Notes under the pieces: generated by a model
Databases searched by the model: none
What the model was told of the DNA's origin: nothing
The model's input: only the letters and a program-made list of their open reading frames with translations
Part shown: piece after piece, positions 9,021-19,190 of the stretch
Numbering within the stretch: position 1 is the stretch's first letter
How the letters are laid out: the number at the start of each line of letters is the position of its first letter
Origin: Cryptosporidium bovis
Taxonomy: Eukaryota > Apicomplexa > Conoidasida > Eucoccidiorida > Cryptosporidiidae
DNA: 64,000 bases
Reading direction: 5' to 3'
Assembly (NCBI GenBank): GCA_009768925.2
Contig: VHIT02000034.1
Coordinates: 186,001 to 250,000, forward strand
Translations under genes and position numbers: made by a program

Positions 9021-10784
9021 ATGGTGAGATACAGAGAAAATGATATTTCATCCTATAATGACAATCCATTGGGTTTATTGCCATCTCGTTTTATAGCAAA
9101 TTCAAGAAGTCATTTAAATATTACTGGTATATTAGTATGCTTGCTTAGATTTTTTTCTTATTATCCGGTTTGGCTATTACTCAACAATACAGAAAGTAGG
9201 TGGTATTTCGACAATGGCCCTTTTTTAATCCTGCTTTCAATAGTCCTAGGTTTAATTAATAATACACTATATGTTTTGATATCCTTTGGCGATCCAGGTT
9301 TTTTAAGGTCTTGTCCTTCATCTAAACTAAGACCAGTAGATAGGATTCGTGATCCGCTTAGAGTAAAGTATAGTATAGAATTAAAAGGTTTAGATAATAC
9401 ACAAAAAGGATTTGTTTCAGGTAGCAATGGAGACAATGTTATTATTTCTGACACTTTATATAGTTCTGAGGAAGAGCTGGATGAAGATGAAAATATTGAT
9501 GTATTAGGTAATTCCGTTCGTGAAATTGACTACTGCTCGAATCTTGGGACAGTGAGAAGTAATAAACCACTAAAAAGATTAGTTTCAGAGGGAATGGAAG
9601 ATGAGAAAAGAACCGAAGAAGTTATTAGTATAGATTCTTCTGGATTTTCCAATGGAGATGACGCTTTGAACCAACATTTAAATATAATTTCAGGAAACAC
9701 CATAATGTCTTTCCCATTACTAAATGCAAATAGACTTATTAGTTCATCAATTAGAATTGACAAAAGTACTGCTAGTTTGAGTTTGGCAATGGAAAGCGCT
9801 CCTGGCCATATTTTAAATTCAATAGGTGTTTCTCAATTCAAGAATAGCAATAATTTGTTTTTCAAGGAAAGGAAAGAAATCGGTTATTTTGAAAATGATA
9901 AGCTGGATCAAGACAATAATGCTTTTGGGGATTCGAATGCAGAAAGTCAGGATTTTATCATTGACATTCCAAAAATTGACAACAAAGCTAATATTGACGC
10001 TTTTAATACTTTTTACGATAAGAACAAACAAGTAAACAGAAAAAAAAGCGAAATGAATATGTTATTCCATTCTAGAACAAATCTGGATACTAGTCTTACA
10101 TTTCCTCTCTCACCTTGTTCTTCGGATGGAATAGACTTTTTACCTAGGAAAGATGCGAATGGAACGGATATAGCTAATAGTTATTTTCAAAGTGATGATG
10201 GCTTTTTTGTATTTAAACAAGGGAAAATGTACCAAAATGGAGTTAGACTGAGATTTTGTGACTATTGTAGGATGTATCAACCGCTTCGAACTAAACACTG
10301 TTCTTCTTGTGAAAGATGTATAAGGACACATGATCATCATTGCCCTTGGCTTGGAATATGCATTGGGGAATATAATAGATGCAAATTTTGGTGGCTTTCT
10401 CTTGTTCAAGCCCCGGAGTGCATTTGGGTGCTTTACTGTACTTATCTTTGCCTTTTCAAAGTGCAACTCATCAACAACCATCCGTCACTTTTTGAAATTA
10501 TTTCTCTTATTGCAATTTCTGGCAATGCATTATTTATTGGATTTTTATCACTACTTCTAGTAGTATATCATTTTTTTTTGGCCCTCAATAATTTAACTAC
10601 ATGGGAAAATTTGGCTTGGAGTAAGATATCGTATTTAAAGCCTTTTCCTGACACACAAAGCTCTCCATTCTCTAGAGGGTATTTATATAACATTGCAGTA
10701 TTTTGCATACCCCATTGCGTAGATGATCTTATTATTGGGGAAGAAGGAGAAATTATATGGGAAAGAAACCAACCCGAAAAATAA
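9021..10784 (+). CDS. DHHC-type protein S-palmitoyltransferase
   Basis: Membrane enzyme that palmitoylates cysteines on target proteins. 587 residues, one exon. Seen: two N-terminal hydrophobic spans (around residues 36-54 and 66-90); a cytosolic loop of about 310 residues, acidic and Ser/Asn-rich, that is much longer than usual; then the Cys-rich domain RFCDYCRMYQPLRTKHCSSC-ERCIRTHDHHCPWLG with DHHC at 438-441. Two further hydrophobic spans follow (IWVLYCTYLCLFKV and ISGNALFIGFLSLLLVVYHFF). The conserved TTxE motif appears as TTWE. All Cys/His ligands and the catalytic Cys441 are present, so it should be active. The long loop between TM2 and the DHHC domain is the unusual part. Localisation cannot be read from the sequence. 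Confidence 0.93.
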   Translation: MVRYRENDISSYNDNPLGLLPSRFIANSRSHLNITGILVCLLRFFSYYPVWLLLNNTESRWYFDNGPFLILLSIVLGLINNTLYVLISFGDPGFLRSCPSSKLRPVDRIRDPLRVKYSIELKGLDNTQKGFVSGSNGDNVIISDTLYSSEEELDEDENIDVLGNSVREIDYCSNLGTVRSNKPLKRLVSEGMEDEKRTEEVISIDSSGFSNGDDALNQHLNIISGNTIMSFPLLNANRLISSSIRIDKSTASLSLAMESAPGHILNSIGVSQFKNSNNLFFKERKEIGYFENDKLDQDNNAFGDSNAESQDFIIDIPKIDNKANIDAFNTFYDKNKQVNRKKSEMNMLFHSRTNLDTSLTFPLSPCSSDGIDFLPRKDANGTDIANSYFQSDDGFFVFKQGKMYQNGVRLRFCDYCRMYQPLRTKHCSSCERCIRTHDHHCPWLGICIGEYNRCKFWWLSLVQAPECIWVLYCTYLCLFKVQLINNHPSLFEIISLIAISGNALFIGFLSLLLVVYHFFLALNNLTTWENLAWSKISYLKPFPDTQSSPFSRGYLYNIAVFCIPHCVDDLIIGEEGEIIWERNQPEK

Positions 10785-10814
10785 TTCCATTATTATTTTT
10801 TTATCTTAGATTAA

Positions 10815-10832
10815 CTTGACAGTAATGTCAAG
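10815..10832. other. Hairpin in 3' region of the DHHC gene
   Basis: CTTGACA-GTAA-TGTCAAG is a perfect 7-bp stem with a 4-nt loop, 31 bp after the DHHC stop codon. It could mark transcript-end structure. The rest of 10785-11325 contains nothing recognisable except an isolated ATGATGA without a partner D box. Confidence 0.4.
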
Positions 10833-11325
10833 ATGGATAATCATAGACTGTTATATTCATAGCTGTATTGTCTATTCGTAAATATGCACTTACGAATTAT
10901 TTTACTGGATGGAAATAATGGTTCACTACTTAGTTGATTTTAAGAATGAAATTTCCGATATTAATCATAAGTAGAATGTGATTGTATTCATATAACTTTA
11001 AATTATATAGCTTTGACAAATAGATTGTCGCCACCGTTATACTTTTTTTCTCGTAATGTATATTTATTAGTTTAATTTGTTGTGTTGGTGGTATGATCTT
11101 GTCTTTTTACTTTGCACTTTCTAAGACCTGTTTCTTTTAGTTTAATTACCTGCATTTGATTTCCGTCTCGTGGTAATACCAATTAGCATGTTAATGATCG
11201 TTTTTTTCTCTAATTTTGTCTTTAAACTAGTTTGCCGGTAAATGATGATTTTAATAAAAGAAAAAATTAAGCATTAATAATAAATACAAAAATGATATGG
11301 CTATAAATTATAACAAGAATTTAAA

Positions 11326-13922
11326 ATGGGAAACAAAGATGATGAGGAGAGAGGGAATTTAGGTAAACCGGAGATAATCAGTGAAGTTGAATCAAAAATA
11401 GAGGATATAATAGAACAAATAGAAAGTGTGACAATATCAGATAAACAAATAAAGAAAAGCAAGGAAATAAATGAAAAAAATGTGAGCTCTTTTGAAAAAG
11501 AAGTGAGAAGAACGAAGCTGATAACTGGTGATTTTCAAACAGGTGTTGAAGAAAAGTCGAAGTCAGAAATAATTAATCCTTGTGATTATAATTTTCAAGT
11601 GATTGATTCATTAAACAATGACACCTTTTTTTCAGTTGTTCCTATCTCAAATTCAAATTATGCTGATAGTGAAGGAAACGAGAATAATGTAGAACCACCT
11701 CAAGAACCATATAAGGGGTGGTACTGGAACTCCGAAAAAATGGAATATTATTTACCAAGCAATTCAGGTAGAATAAAAAGAAGAATGTACGTATCACCGA
11801 AGGTGTTTTGTAAATTGAAGGATCATGAATATCAGTATGATGGAATTAGGTGGTTGTGGGACAGATTTAGAAACAGTGAAGGTGGTATCTTGGCAGATGA
11901 AATGGGATTGGGAAAAACAGTTCAAGTTTGTGTATTCTTAGGTGGGTTATTTAGGTCAGAGATAATAAACTTTATTCTTATTATTTTGCCTCCAAGTTTA
12001 ATTAGTCAATGGGTAAATGAATTAGATACTTGGTGCCCAAAAATACCAAAGTATATATATCATGGTTCGAATAATGTAAGGAACAGCTCACTTAGTGAAT
12101 TATATAAAAGCAAAATGGGTGGAATACTAATAACTACATTTGAGACAATTAGAAATGATATTGAAATGCTTGATTCAATTAATATAAAAAAGACAGAGTG
12201 CAATTATATTAGAAACAAGGAAGGGATTAAAGTATCGAGAAACGAATATATACGTGATTTAGCTGAAAGCAGTGAGAGTGAATTTAATATACCATGGGAT
12301 ATTGTCGTTATTGATGAGGCACACAAATTAAAAAACAACAAAACCAAGTTGTTCAGGGATGTTCAAAATTTAAAAAGTTACTCCAATATATTATGTACAG
12401 GTACTCCTTTTCAGAATCGTTTAACTGAACTTTGGTCACTTATTCAATGTGTAAAACCAAATTTACTTGGAAAAAACATTAAATCATTTAAGAGTAATTA
12501 TGGCGTACTTATTGAAAAAACAAATAATAAAAACATAATGATAAGCGAGATGAAATCACGTGAAATGGCAATGAATCACTTAAAAAATGTTATAAAGCCA
12601 TATATACTGAGGAGAAATAAAAAGTTAGTATCAAGTATCTTTACAGTTGGTATTGAAAACGATGAAAATAATGACAGAGATACTTCAAAAATTAGTAAAT
12701 TTGACATTGTTTTATGGCATAGTATGTCTGTAGAACAATTGAATGCATACGAGGACGTTTTAGATAGTCAATTAGTAAATAACGTGTTAAATGATGATTT
12801 AATATTTAAAAAAAATAATGGAGCAGTTTTGCAAACAATAAATTTGCTATTAAATGTTTGCAGGCATCCACTACTTGTTTTAAAAAGTGAATTGCAGACA
12901 TGGAGGTATTTATTGGAGAAGAACAATAACAACAGACTAGAAATAAAAGAACAGATTGACTGCGATTTTGCAGATAATTCAGATAGTTACGTTAATAAAG
13001 ATAATAACGCGAGTAAGACAGATTATGATGAGGAGATTGAGTATATTTTTTCATCAGTTTTAAGTCTTCCACAAATAAGTGTTGAATTAATAAGAAAACA
13101 AAGCACTAAGCTTCAAATATTGTCTTTACTAGTTCCTCAAGTCGTTAGTACTAACAAAAAGTTATTAATATTTACGGAAAGCCTACTAATGATGGACCTA
13201 ATTGAATTAACTATATTAATTCCTAATAATGTCAATTGGGAAAGGCTTGAAGGAAAGCAAACTCTAGAACAACGGAAAAAATCCATTCATAATTTCAATA
13301 ACAAAGAGGTAAGTTAATATTGATTGTCAACTCTCTGGTTATATATATTAACTAAACTGTAATAAATGATTTATATATAGAAAACGAAGGTTTTGTTGTT
13401 ATCAAAGAGTGTAGGTTCTACTGGACTCAATTTAACAGAGGCTAACAGAATAATAATAGTTGAACCGCACTGGAATCCAACTCAGGACGAGCAAGCAATA
13501 GGAAGAGCCTATAGAATCGGACAAAAAACGGACGTCATTGTTTACAGGTATGTTCTTGTATATTATAAGCATTCACCAGCTTGGATTTATAAGCGATTGA
13601 CTTTAACTCGTCAAATAGATTAATTACCGCTGGAACAGTTGAGGACTTTAAATTCAGACTGCAGCTTGACAAAATAGGGCTTGCAAGAACATTCCTGACT
13701 GGTGATAATCAAGAAGTAATGTTTACTAAAGACGAATTGAATTATCTATTTTCTCATTCCAGAGTGAATACGGGGGATGTTCAGGAGGCAATGTTCAAAT
13801 TCAATATAAATGATTCGCATTTTAAGATACTAAGAAAAGATTTATCAGGGGAAGTAATAGAGCAACTGGAACCTTTTGTAATGGCATATCTAGATTTTGA
13901 AAATATAAAAAGAAATGAATAG
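11326..13922 (+). CDS. ERCC6L: SNF2 ATPase, ERCC6L/PICH-like, three exons
   Basis: DNA translocase of the CSB/PICH branch. PICH acts on ultrafine anaphase DNA bridges and centromeres. Model: exon 1 11326-13308, intron 13309-13380 (72 nt, GTAAGT..ATAG), exon 2 13381-13547, intron 13548-13618 (GTATGT..ATAG), exon 3 13619-13922. Total 817 residues. Seen: motif I GGILADEMGLGKT at 186-198; ILPPSLISQWVNEL; DEAH at 330-333; CTGTPFQNRLTELWSL; IKPYILRRNKK; then on exon 2 SKSVGSTGLNLTEANRIIIV and QAIGRAYRIGQ. The second junction makes VYRLITAGTVEDFKFRLQLDK followed by MFTKDELNYLF. This closely resembles the PICH continuation (VYRLIT.GTVEEKIYRRQ..K and FSKQELRELF) more than CSB or RAD54. The N-terminal TPR region of vertebrate PICH is not evident. 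Confidence 0.82.
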
Positions 13923-14075
13923 ATAATCTGCTTTGATTTACAGTTTCATTATATAGCGTTTTAATTACATGAATTCCATAAAAATAAAAAATGTACTATA
14001 CTTGGCTGTTCACTAAATGCAAACGAAAGGAAAGTTACAGACAGAATGCCAATAACAAAAGGTGAGAAATGAATC

Positions 14076-14083
14076 TGGCGCGC
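14076..14083. promoter_or_regulatory. E2F-like TGGCGCGC element
   Basis: TGGCGCGC 52 bp upstream of the POL5 ATG, very close to the start. Inferred promoter element by motif and position. Confidence 0.45.
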
Positions 14084-14134
14084 ATTGACATAGGTTAGTT
14101 TCGTCTTGACATTTTGAGCATATACAACACAAAA

Positions 14135-17100
14135 ATGGATAACCCGAATTTTTTACAGTATTTCTGGGATTTAGGAAGTTACGATGAAAAAGTCTCCGTC
14201 TCATCTATTGAGGGAATAGTTAATTGTCTGGACTTTTCAGTTAGAATACCAAATAAAAAGATCAAGGAAAAAGACACGTCTAAATCGTTAATAAATTTAC
14301 CAGAACTTAATAATGGAAGGGAAGACTTAGAATATACACTTAGTCGTTTAATTAAGGGGTTGGAGTCGCAGAGAGAGTGTGTAAGGCGTGGATATGGGAG
14401 TTGTTTGTCAATAATATTAAGTAGATATTCAATTCCCATTTCGAATGTATTGGAGGGACTGGAGAAGCATTACTTTGAGAGGATAAAGAGAGATATAAAA
14501 GGAAAACCAGGCACGGTAGGAGATACCAGGGATAGAATAATAGGTCTTCTCCTTGGATATTTGTCAATTATAAAGAGTGGGTTTTTTAAGTCAAATGCTT
14601 CAAGACCGTATATAGAACAAACTATAGAAAATTTATTGACAGTTTATAATGTAAAGTTGTACTTACAGGATATGGTATGCGAGGTAATGTACTTGATAAT
14701 TGTGGACTGTTGCGAATACGATCCGGGATTACCAATAAAGTGCATTTCCTCAAACATGAGTAAATTATTTGATTCAAGAGTACTAGATTCAGATGTAAAT
14801 GAACAAAAAAGGAACCAACTGGCAACTCAAATACCATTGTTGAATTTGTTTCTAAAATTAAGGCTTTTCTTGGAAAGCAATAAGGAAATATCAATAAATG
14901 GCGAACTTGACTGTAATGACAAGTCTAAAGCTAACTTAATTACGGTGAAAATAAATAATAGTAAATGGGATAGTTGGAACAAGGTTTTTCTATCTCCGGG
15001 ACATGTTTTTTTGAAACAAAGATGGGATATATTGCTTGCAAATATTCAATATTTTACAATGTTTAGTCCGAGAATTCCCAACTTATTCGACACGCTAGTA
15101 GGCTATTTATCAAGTTCACCTTGTTTAAATGACAGAATAAGTTATATATTTTTGTTGGATATATTGGATAGTATACAAAACAAGTATTTCTCGGATAATT
15201 ACTCGCATCAAAAGTGTTACATTGGTGGAAGAATGATTTTGCAATTTTTTACGCAACTAAAGTACAAATTATATTCTGATTCAAGGTCAAATATAACAGA
15301 GGAATTGTTTATAAAACTGGTCAATAAATTTGTTTCAAATGAGTCTAAATGTTTTTTTTGGGCCATGAAAACATCTTTAATTGATAGAAATCCACTATCG
15401 TCTTTCTCAATATTGTTTATCCAAACTTTTATTGGAATTATCTCAGGTAATATATTTAGTGGATTTGATTTTAGCAGAGGAGGCAACAACGATAGTAATA
15501 ATATAAGAGACTACTCAAGTATTATCTTTGGATTTGAGGATTATGTTCATTTTGAAGGAAATAACAAAAATAAGGCAGATACTTCCAAGTCACTTGTACC
15601 TTTTTTACTAAATGAGACATTAACTAAGTTTTTTTGGGAAAGGGATTTGAGTGACAATCGAGATAGTCAGGTAATATCAAAGTTGGGCAATATGACTATT
15701 GCTTTAGATAAACCCCTTAACATTTCAAATGAGGAGAAAGTTAAATTATTTTGGAATTTTATGAGAGTAATTATCTTAAAGACTGGTGTTAAGATTAAAA
15801 TCATATTAAAGATTTTCTTTGAATTAATTTCTGGTAATGAGGACTTGGAGTCTATAGTGGTTGCACAAGGACTGGAAATGATCAATAACATCAAAAAAGA
15901 TATGATCAATGAGGAGAAAAATTTTACCATCGGTGACGATAATAAGAATGAAAATAGTGAATGTAATTCTGAGGATGAACATTCCAATGAAATAAGTCTC
16001 AAAAAAGCAAGTAATTGTTGGAGAAAAATATACTGTATACAAAATATATTATTGGAATATCTTGTAATTTCATCAAGTAGTAAAAATAACTCAATAATGT
16101 TAGTTAATTTTAAAAACATAACAAAAGTGATAGATTCAATATTTAAATTTGGCTCTTATGACAAAGAATGGGTTGAGAATTATCGTCAATTAATATATCC
16201 AAGATTAGAGAAAATAATTGGAAAAATTACGAGTGACATACTCTGTCACTTGGAGAGTAGTGATAAAGATGTTATTAACAATAACAAAACTTTAATTAAA
16301 AGTAAAATTAGTGAATATAATAATGAGGTTATTAGACTATTAACAAAAACAATGAATAGATTGCAATATATGAGTGAGGAAGCACAAAATAAAAACAATA
16401 ATTTAAAGCAATTATTGTTGAAAAGAGACGTCTCAAAATTAAAATGCAATTCAGAGTTGGCATTTAACTTGATAATCAATTGTTTAGTATTATTTTACAT
16501 TTTGGAGGATTGCAATTGCGATTTTGTACTAAATATTATAATTAATATACTAAAGTCTTCTGGAGACAATTTTAGATTAAAGTTAATAATTAAGTCAATA
16601 ATAGATCTAGATGATATTAGTGATGGTAATAATGTCAATGATAAAAATGCACCGAGTTGTGTTTCAGGCCTTAATCTTTTATTTCAATTGTCGATAAGAT
16701 ACTTGGACCCAATTAAAAATATGGATATGGAACAATTTGTGGAATTCACGCGTAAAATTTCACAACTTCCAGATCTTTGGAATATAAATATGCACTTAAA
16801 CGAAGAAGATGTTTCGGATGAAGATAACGAAATTAATTTGCCAGAATCTTCCCAAGATGATATTGTAAACAATTATGGCGATATTGAACAAGAAGATGAT
16901 AACGAAGAGAACGAATGTAGTGGTAATAAGAGTGATAAAGAAGACGATAACGAAGAAAAGGATGAAATACTTTACTATTCAGACAATTCTTTACTGTTAC
17001 ATTTGTTGGATGATGAGTCTCAGATACCACCGAAATATGAAAAGCAAAAGGCACAAAAGGAGCTTGAGAAACAACAATTGCAGAAAATTAACATTGAAAT

Positions 17101-18187
17101 TCAGAATAAACTTAGAATGCTGGACACATTGTCACTCATGTCTGATATAATGAATTCATCAAAGATTCAAAGAGACGACGTAAAAATCCCACTAATACGC
17201 TCATTAATACTCCTTCTTGAAGCATATAGAGTTGGTTGCAAACACTCATTGTATTATTCAATTAAGTTTACAATGACTGTGTTTTCTGATTTTGTAAATA
17301 AATTGTCAGTTACAATAAACAAATTGATGCATATGAATGCACTAAAAGATTCAAGTTTTAATGTAAAGGAATACAGCGATTTATCAGATTTATACAAACT
17401 TTTGATTCATATAATAAGCAAACCTATTGTTGAACCCCAAAGAATAAATCGCTGGAATAGAAAATTAGATAACAAAAACATAAAATCGAGAATGGAAAAT
17501 TATTCCAAACAAATGGAAACATTGTCTATAAATTTAACAATTATTATTTTATCTTTTTACATTGATGGCAATAATAAAAACATTGAAAAAATATTGTCTA
17601 AGGAATTAATACAAAAGTGGATAAACCAAAAAAGAATGGGAATAGTTACTTTATCTTATTTGAATAAATTAGTGCATAGAATTAAGAATATTGAAACCGA
17701 AAATTCGTATTTATTTTTGATTAACAACATTATTCTAGAATTTGAAGCAACTATTAAGTACTCGAAAAGTTCTTATCAACTTAGGGAATATGTAAACTTG
17801 GTAAACCAAACAGTGATGGCTTGTCATAATTCAAAGATAAATAACAAAAATGAGAGTTATATCGACGACATTGTACATGTTGTGGTTAGAATGATTGATT
17901 TCTGCACTGGAAATAATAAAGATAATATCAAGGATTTTGACGGATTTAAATTTAATACTGAAATTCAAGGTTTAGAACTACTTAATTCCCTAATCTCACT
18001 TTCAAAAACAATGATTGTGATAGGAGAAAAAAATGATAAGAAATATAATATCATTCAAAACAAAATAATAGAGTCTGATGAATTCCTAAATAACTTCAGA
18101 CAAACATGCAATTCCGGAAGGATGAAAAGACAAATTAATAAATTGAAAAATGTCATAAATAACAATAAAAAATCAAAGCATTCTTAG
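14135..18187 (+). CDS. POL5: POL5/MYBBP1A-like nucleolar protein
   Basis: The family (misnamed DNA polymerase V) works in the nucleolus on rRNA transcription and large-subunit processing. 1350 residues from the first true ATG at 14135; the frame extends 21 nt upstream only through a TTG. Seen: the N-terminal family hallmark LEYTLSRLIKGLESQRECVRRGY, matching the Y.L.RLi.GL.S.Re..R.Gf. pattern of POL5, followed by TRDRIIGLLLGYLSIIKSG. A long helical-repeat body follows, with Asn/Lys-rich insertions. The strongly acidic segment DIEQEDDNEENECSG through EEKDEILYY precedes a helical C-terminus with a basic tail (KRQINKLKNVINNNKKSKHS), as in the family. Polymerase motifs are absent, as expected. Single exon. 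The neighbours JJJ1 and NOP9 also act in ribosome synthesis. Confidence 0.8.
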   Translation: MDNPNFLQYFWDLGSYDEKVSVSSIEGIVNCLDFSVRIPNKKIKEKDTSKSLINLPELNNGREDLEYTLSRLIKGLESQRECVRRGYGSCLSIILSRYSIPISNVLEGLEKHYFERIKRDIKGKPGTVGDTRDRIIGLLLGYLSIIKSGFFKSNASRPYIEQTIENLLTVYNVKLYLQDMVCEVMYLIIVDCCEYDPGLPIKCISSNMSKLFDSRVLDSDVNEQKRNQLATQIPLLNLFLKLRLFLESNKEISINGELDCNDKSKANLITVKINNSKWDSWNKVFLSPGHVFLKQRWDILLANIQYFTMFSPRIPNLFDTLVGYLSSSPCLNDRISYIFLLDILDSIQNKYFSDNYSHQKCYIGGRMILQFFTQLKYKLYSDSRSNITEELFIKLVNKFVSNESKCFFWAMKTSLIDRNPLSSFSILFIQTFIGIISGNIFSGFDFSRGGNNDSNNIRDYSSIIFGFEDYVHFEGNNKNKADTSKSLVPFLLNETLTKFFWERDLSDNRDSQVISKLGNMTIALDKPLNISNEEKVKLFWNFMRVIILKTGVKIKIILKIFFELISGNEDLESIVVAQGLEMINNIKKDMINEEKNFTIGDDNKNENSECNSEDEHSNEISLKKASNCWRKIYCIQNILLEYLVISSSSKNNSIMLVNFKNITKVIDSIFKFGSYDKEWVENYRQLIYPRLEKIIGKITSDILCHLESSDKDVINNNKTLIKSKISEYNNEVIRLLTKTMNRLQYMSEEAQNKNNNLKQLLLKRDVSKLKCNSELAFNLIINCLVLFYILEDCNCDFVLNIIINILKSSGDNFRLKLIIKSIIDLDDISDGNNVNDKNAPSCVSGLNLLFQLSIRYLDPIKNMDMEQFVEFTRKISQLPDLWNINMHLNEEDVSDEDNEINLPESSQDDIVNNYGDIEQEDDNEENECSGNKSDKEDDNEEKDEILYYSDNSLLLHLLDDESQIPPKYEKQKAQKELEKQQLQKINIEIQNKLRMLDTLSLMSDIMNSSKIQRDDVKIPLIRSLILLLEAYRVGCKHSLYYSIKFTMTVFSDFVNKLSVTINKLMHMNALKDSSFNVKEYSDLSDLYKLLIHIISKPIVEPQRINRWNRKLDNKNIKSRMENYSKQMETLSINLTIIILSFYIDGNNKNIEKILSKELIQKWINQKRMGIVTLSYLNKLVHRIKNIETENSYLFLINNIILEFEATIKYSKSSYQLREYVNLVNQTVMACHNSKINNKNESYIDDIVHVVVRMIDFCTGNNKDNIKDFDGFKFNTEIQGLELLNSLISLSKTMIVIGEKNDKKYNIIQNKIIESDEFLNNFRQTCNSGRMKRQINKLKNVINNNKKSKHS

Positions 18188-18489
18188 GTTTTTTCGTTAT
18201 TTTTTTGATTTTACTACATATATGCTTATATTACTCATTCAATACAATATAGGTTAGCCGACATTTAATCTCTGTATTTACTTTTTTCCTTTGAATTTTT
18301 TTATTGAAATGACCATATACTGTTAGAAATAAAATGTAGTAATTACATTAAATATACATTATGTGGGTAAATCATGTATTATTTGTACAAACAGTAGTAA
18401 ATAAAATCTCAAATGTGCGGTACCCCGCCTTTATTTGTGTGTTGTAATCAAACTTGAAGGGATTATATACTTGTATTTATTTGCACTAA

Positions 18490-19167
18490 ATGGACGTAGA
18501 AGAAAGTGGTCTATCAGAATTAGAGTATTACTCTGACTCTATTGAGTTTAGTGATGTAGCGGATAACGAGTGCGAAAACAATTTGAAGCTCTTAAATATA
18601 GGAAGAGATGAATTAAAGTCAGAATTAAAAAATATAGACGAATATGAACATGATGATATAGCTATTTCAAATAAAAGAGTGAAGATAGCAGATTCTTCTC
18701 AGGAAAGCTGCACCCAAAATAGTAGCTTTATCAACCTGAGCAATGAAATAGAAATTATAAGTAATAGAATAGAATCAATAAACAACAACATAAAAAGTAT
18801 GATAAATAACATATCACCATATGTTTGTATACTGGAACAAGTTAGTCCTATATTACAAAAGACGAATGAAAAAAGTATAGTAAATATTGGAATTAAAGGA
18901 ATTAAGATAGGGAGAAGTCTAGACTCAAAGCTTCCGAAAGATAGAAATAAAAATGGTTTTATGATGCTCTCAAGAGAGCATGCCTATATATATATTAAAT
19001 TAAGTGATGGTAAACCTGAATCCTATATTGTAGACTGCAACTCTAAAAACGGTACCTTTGTAAATAATGTAAAAATTAGAAACCATAAATTACAGCCGAA
19101 TGATATAATTTCGTTTGGCTGCAAAAATAATTCGAATGTATACAAGTACAAAGTAATTAAAGCTTAA
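18490..19167 (+). CDS. FHA-domain protein
   Basis: 225 residues. The C-terminal third is a forkhead-associated domain, which binds phosphothreonine peptides: GIKIGRSLDSKLP, then LSREHAYIYIK, then CNSKNGTFVNNVKI and LQPNDIISFG. The key Arg (GR), SREHA and NGT-N residues are all present. The N-terminal half is acidic with a likely coiled-coil patch (INLSNEIEIISNRIESINNNIKSMI). A candidate nuclear localisation patch is SNKRVKIAD. The specific partner or pathway cannot be read. A CCCGCCTT element (reverse of AAGGCGGG) lies at 18424-18431, about 60 bp upstream. The gene ends 23 bp before the convergent JJJ1 stop, so the 3' UTRs must overlap. Confidence 0.85.
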   Translation: MDVEESGLSELEYYSDSIEFSDVADNECENNLKLLNIGRDELKSELKNIDEYEHDDIAISNKRVKIADSSQESCTQNSSFINLSNEIEIISNRIESINNNIKSMINNISPYVCILEQVSPILQKTNEKSIVNIGIKGIKIGRSLDSKLPKDRNKNGFMMLSREHAYIYIKLSDGKPESYIVDCNSKNGTFVNNVKIRNHKLQPNDIISFGCKNNSNVYKYKVIKA

Positions 19168-19190
19168 ACACACTATTTTTAATAATAAAT

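Noticed and set aside
11242-11248. ATGATGA upstream of the SNF2 gene as a snoRNA C box
   Set aside because: No CTGA follows before the coding region, and no stem.
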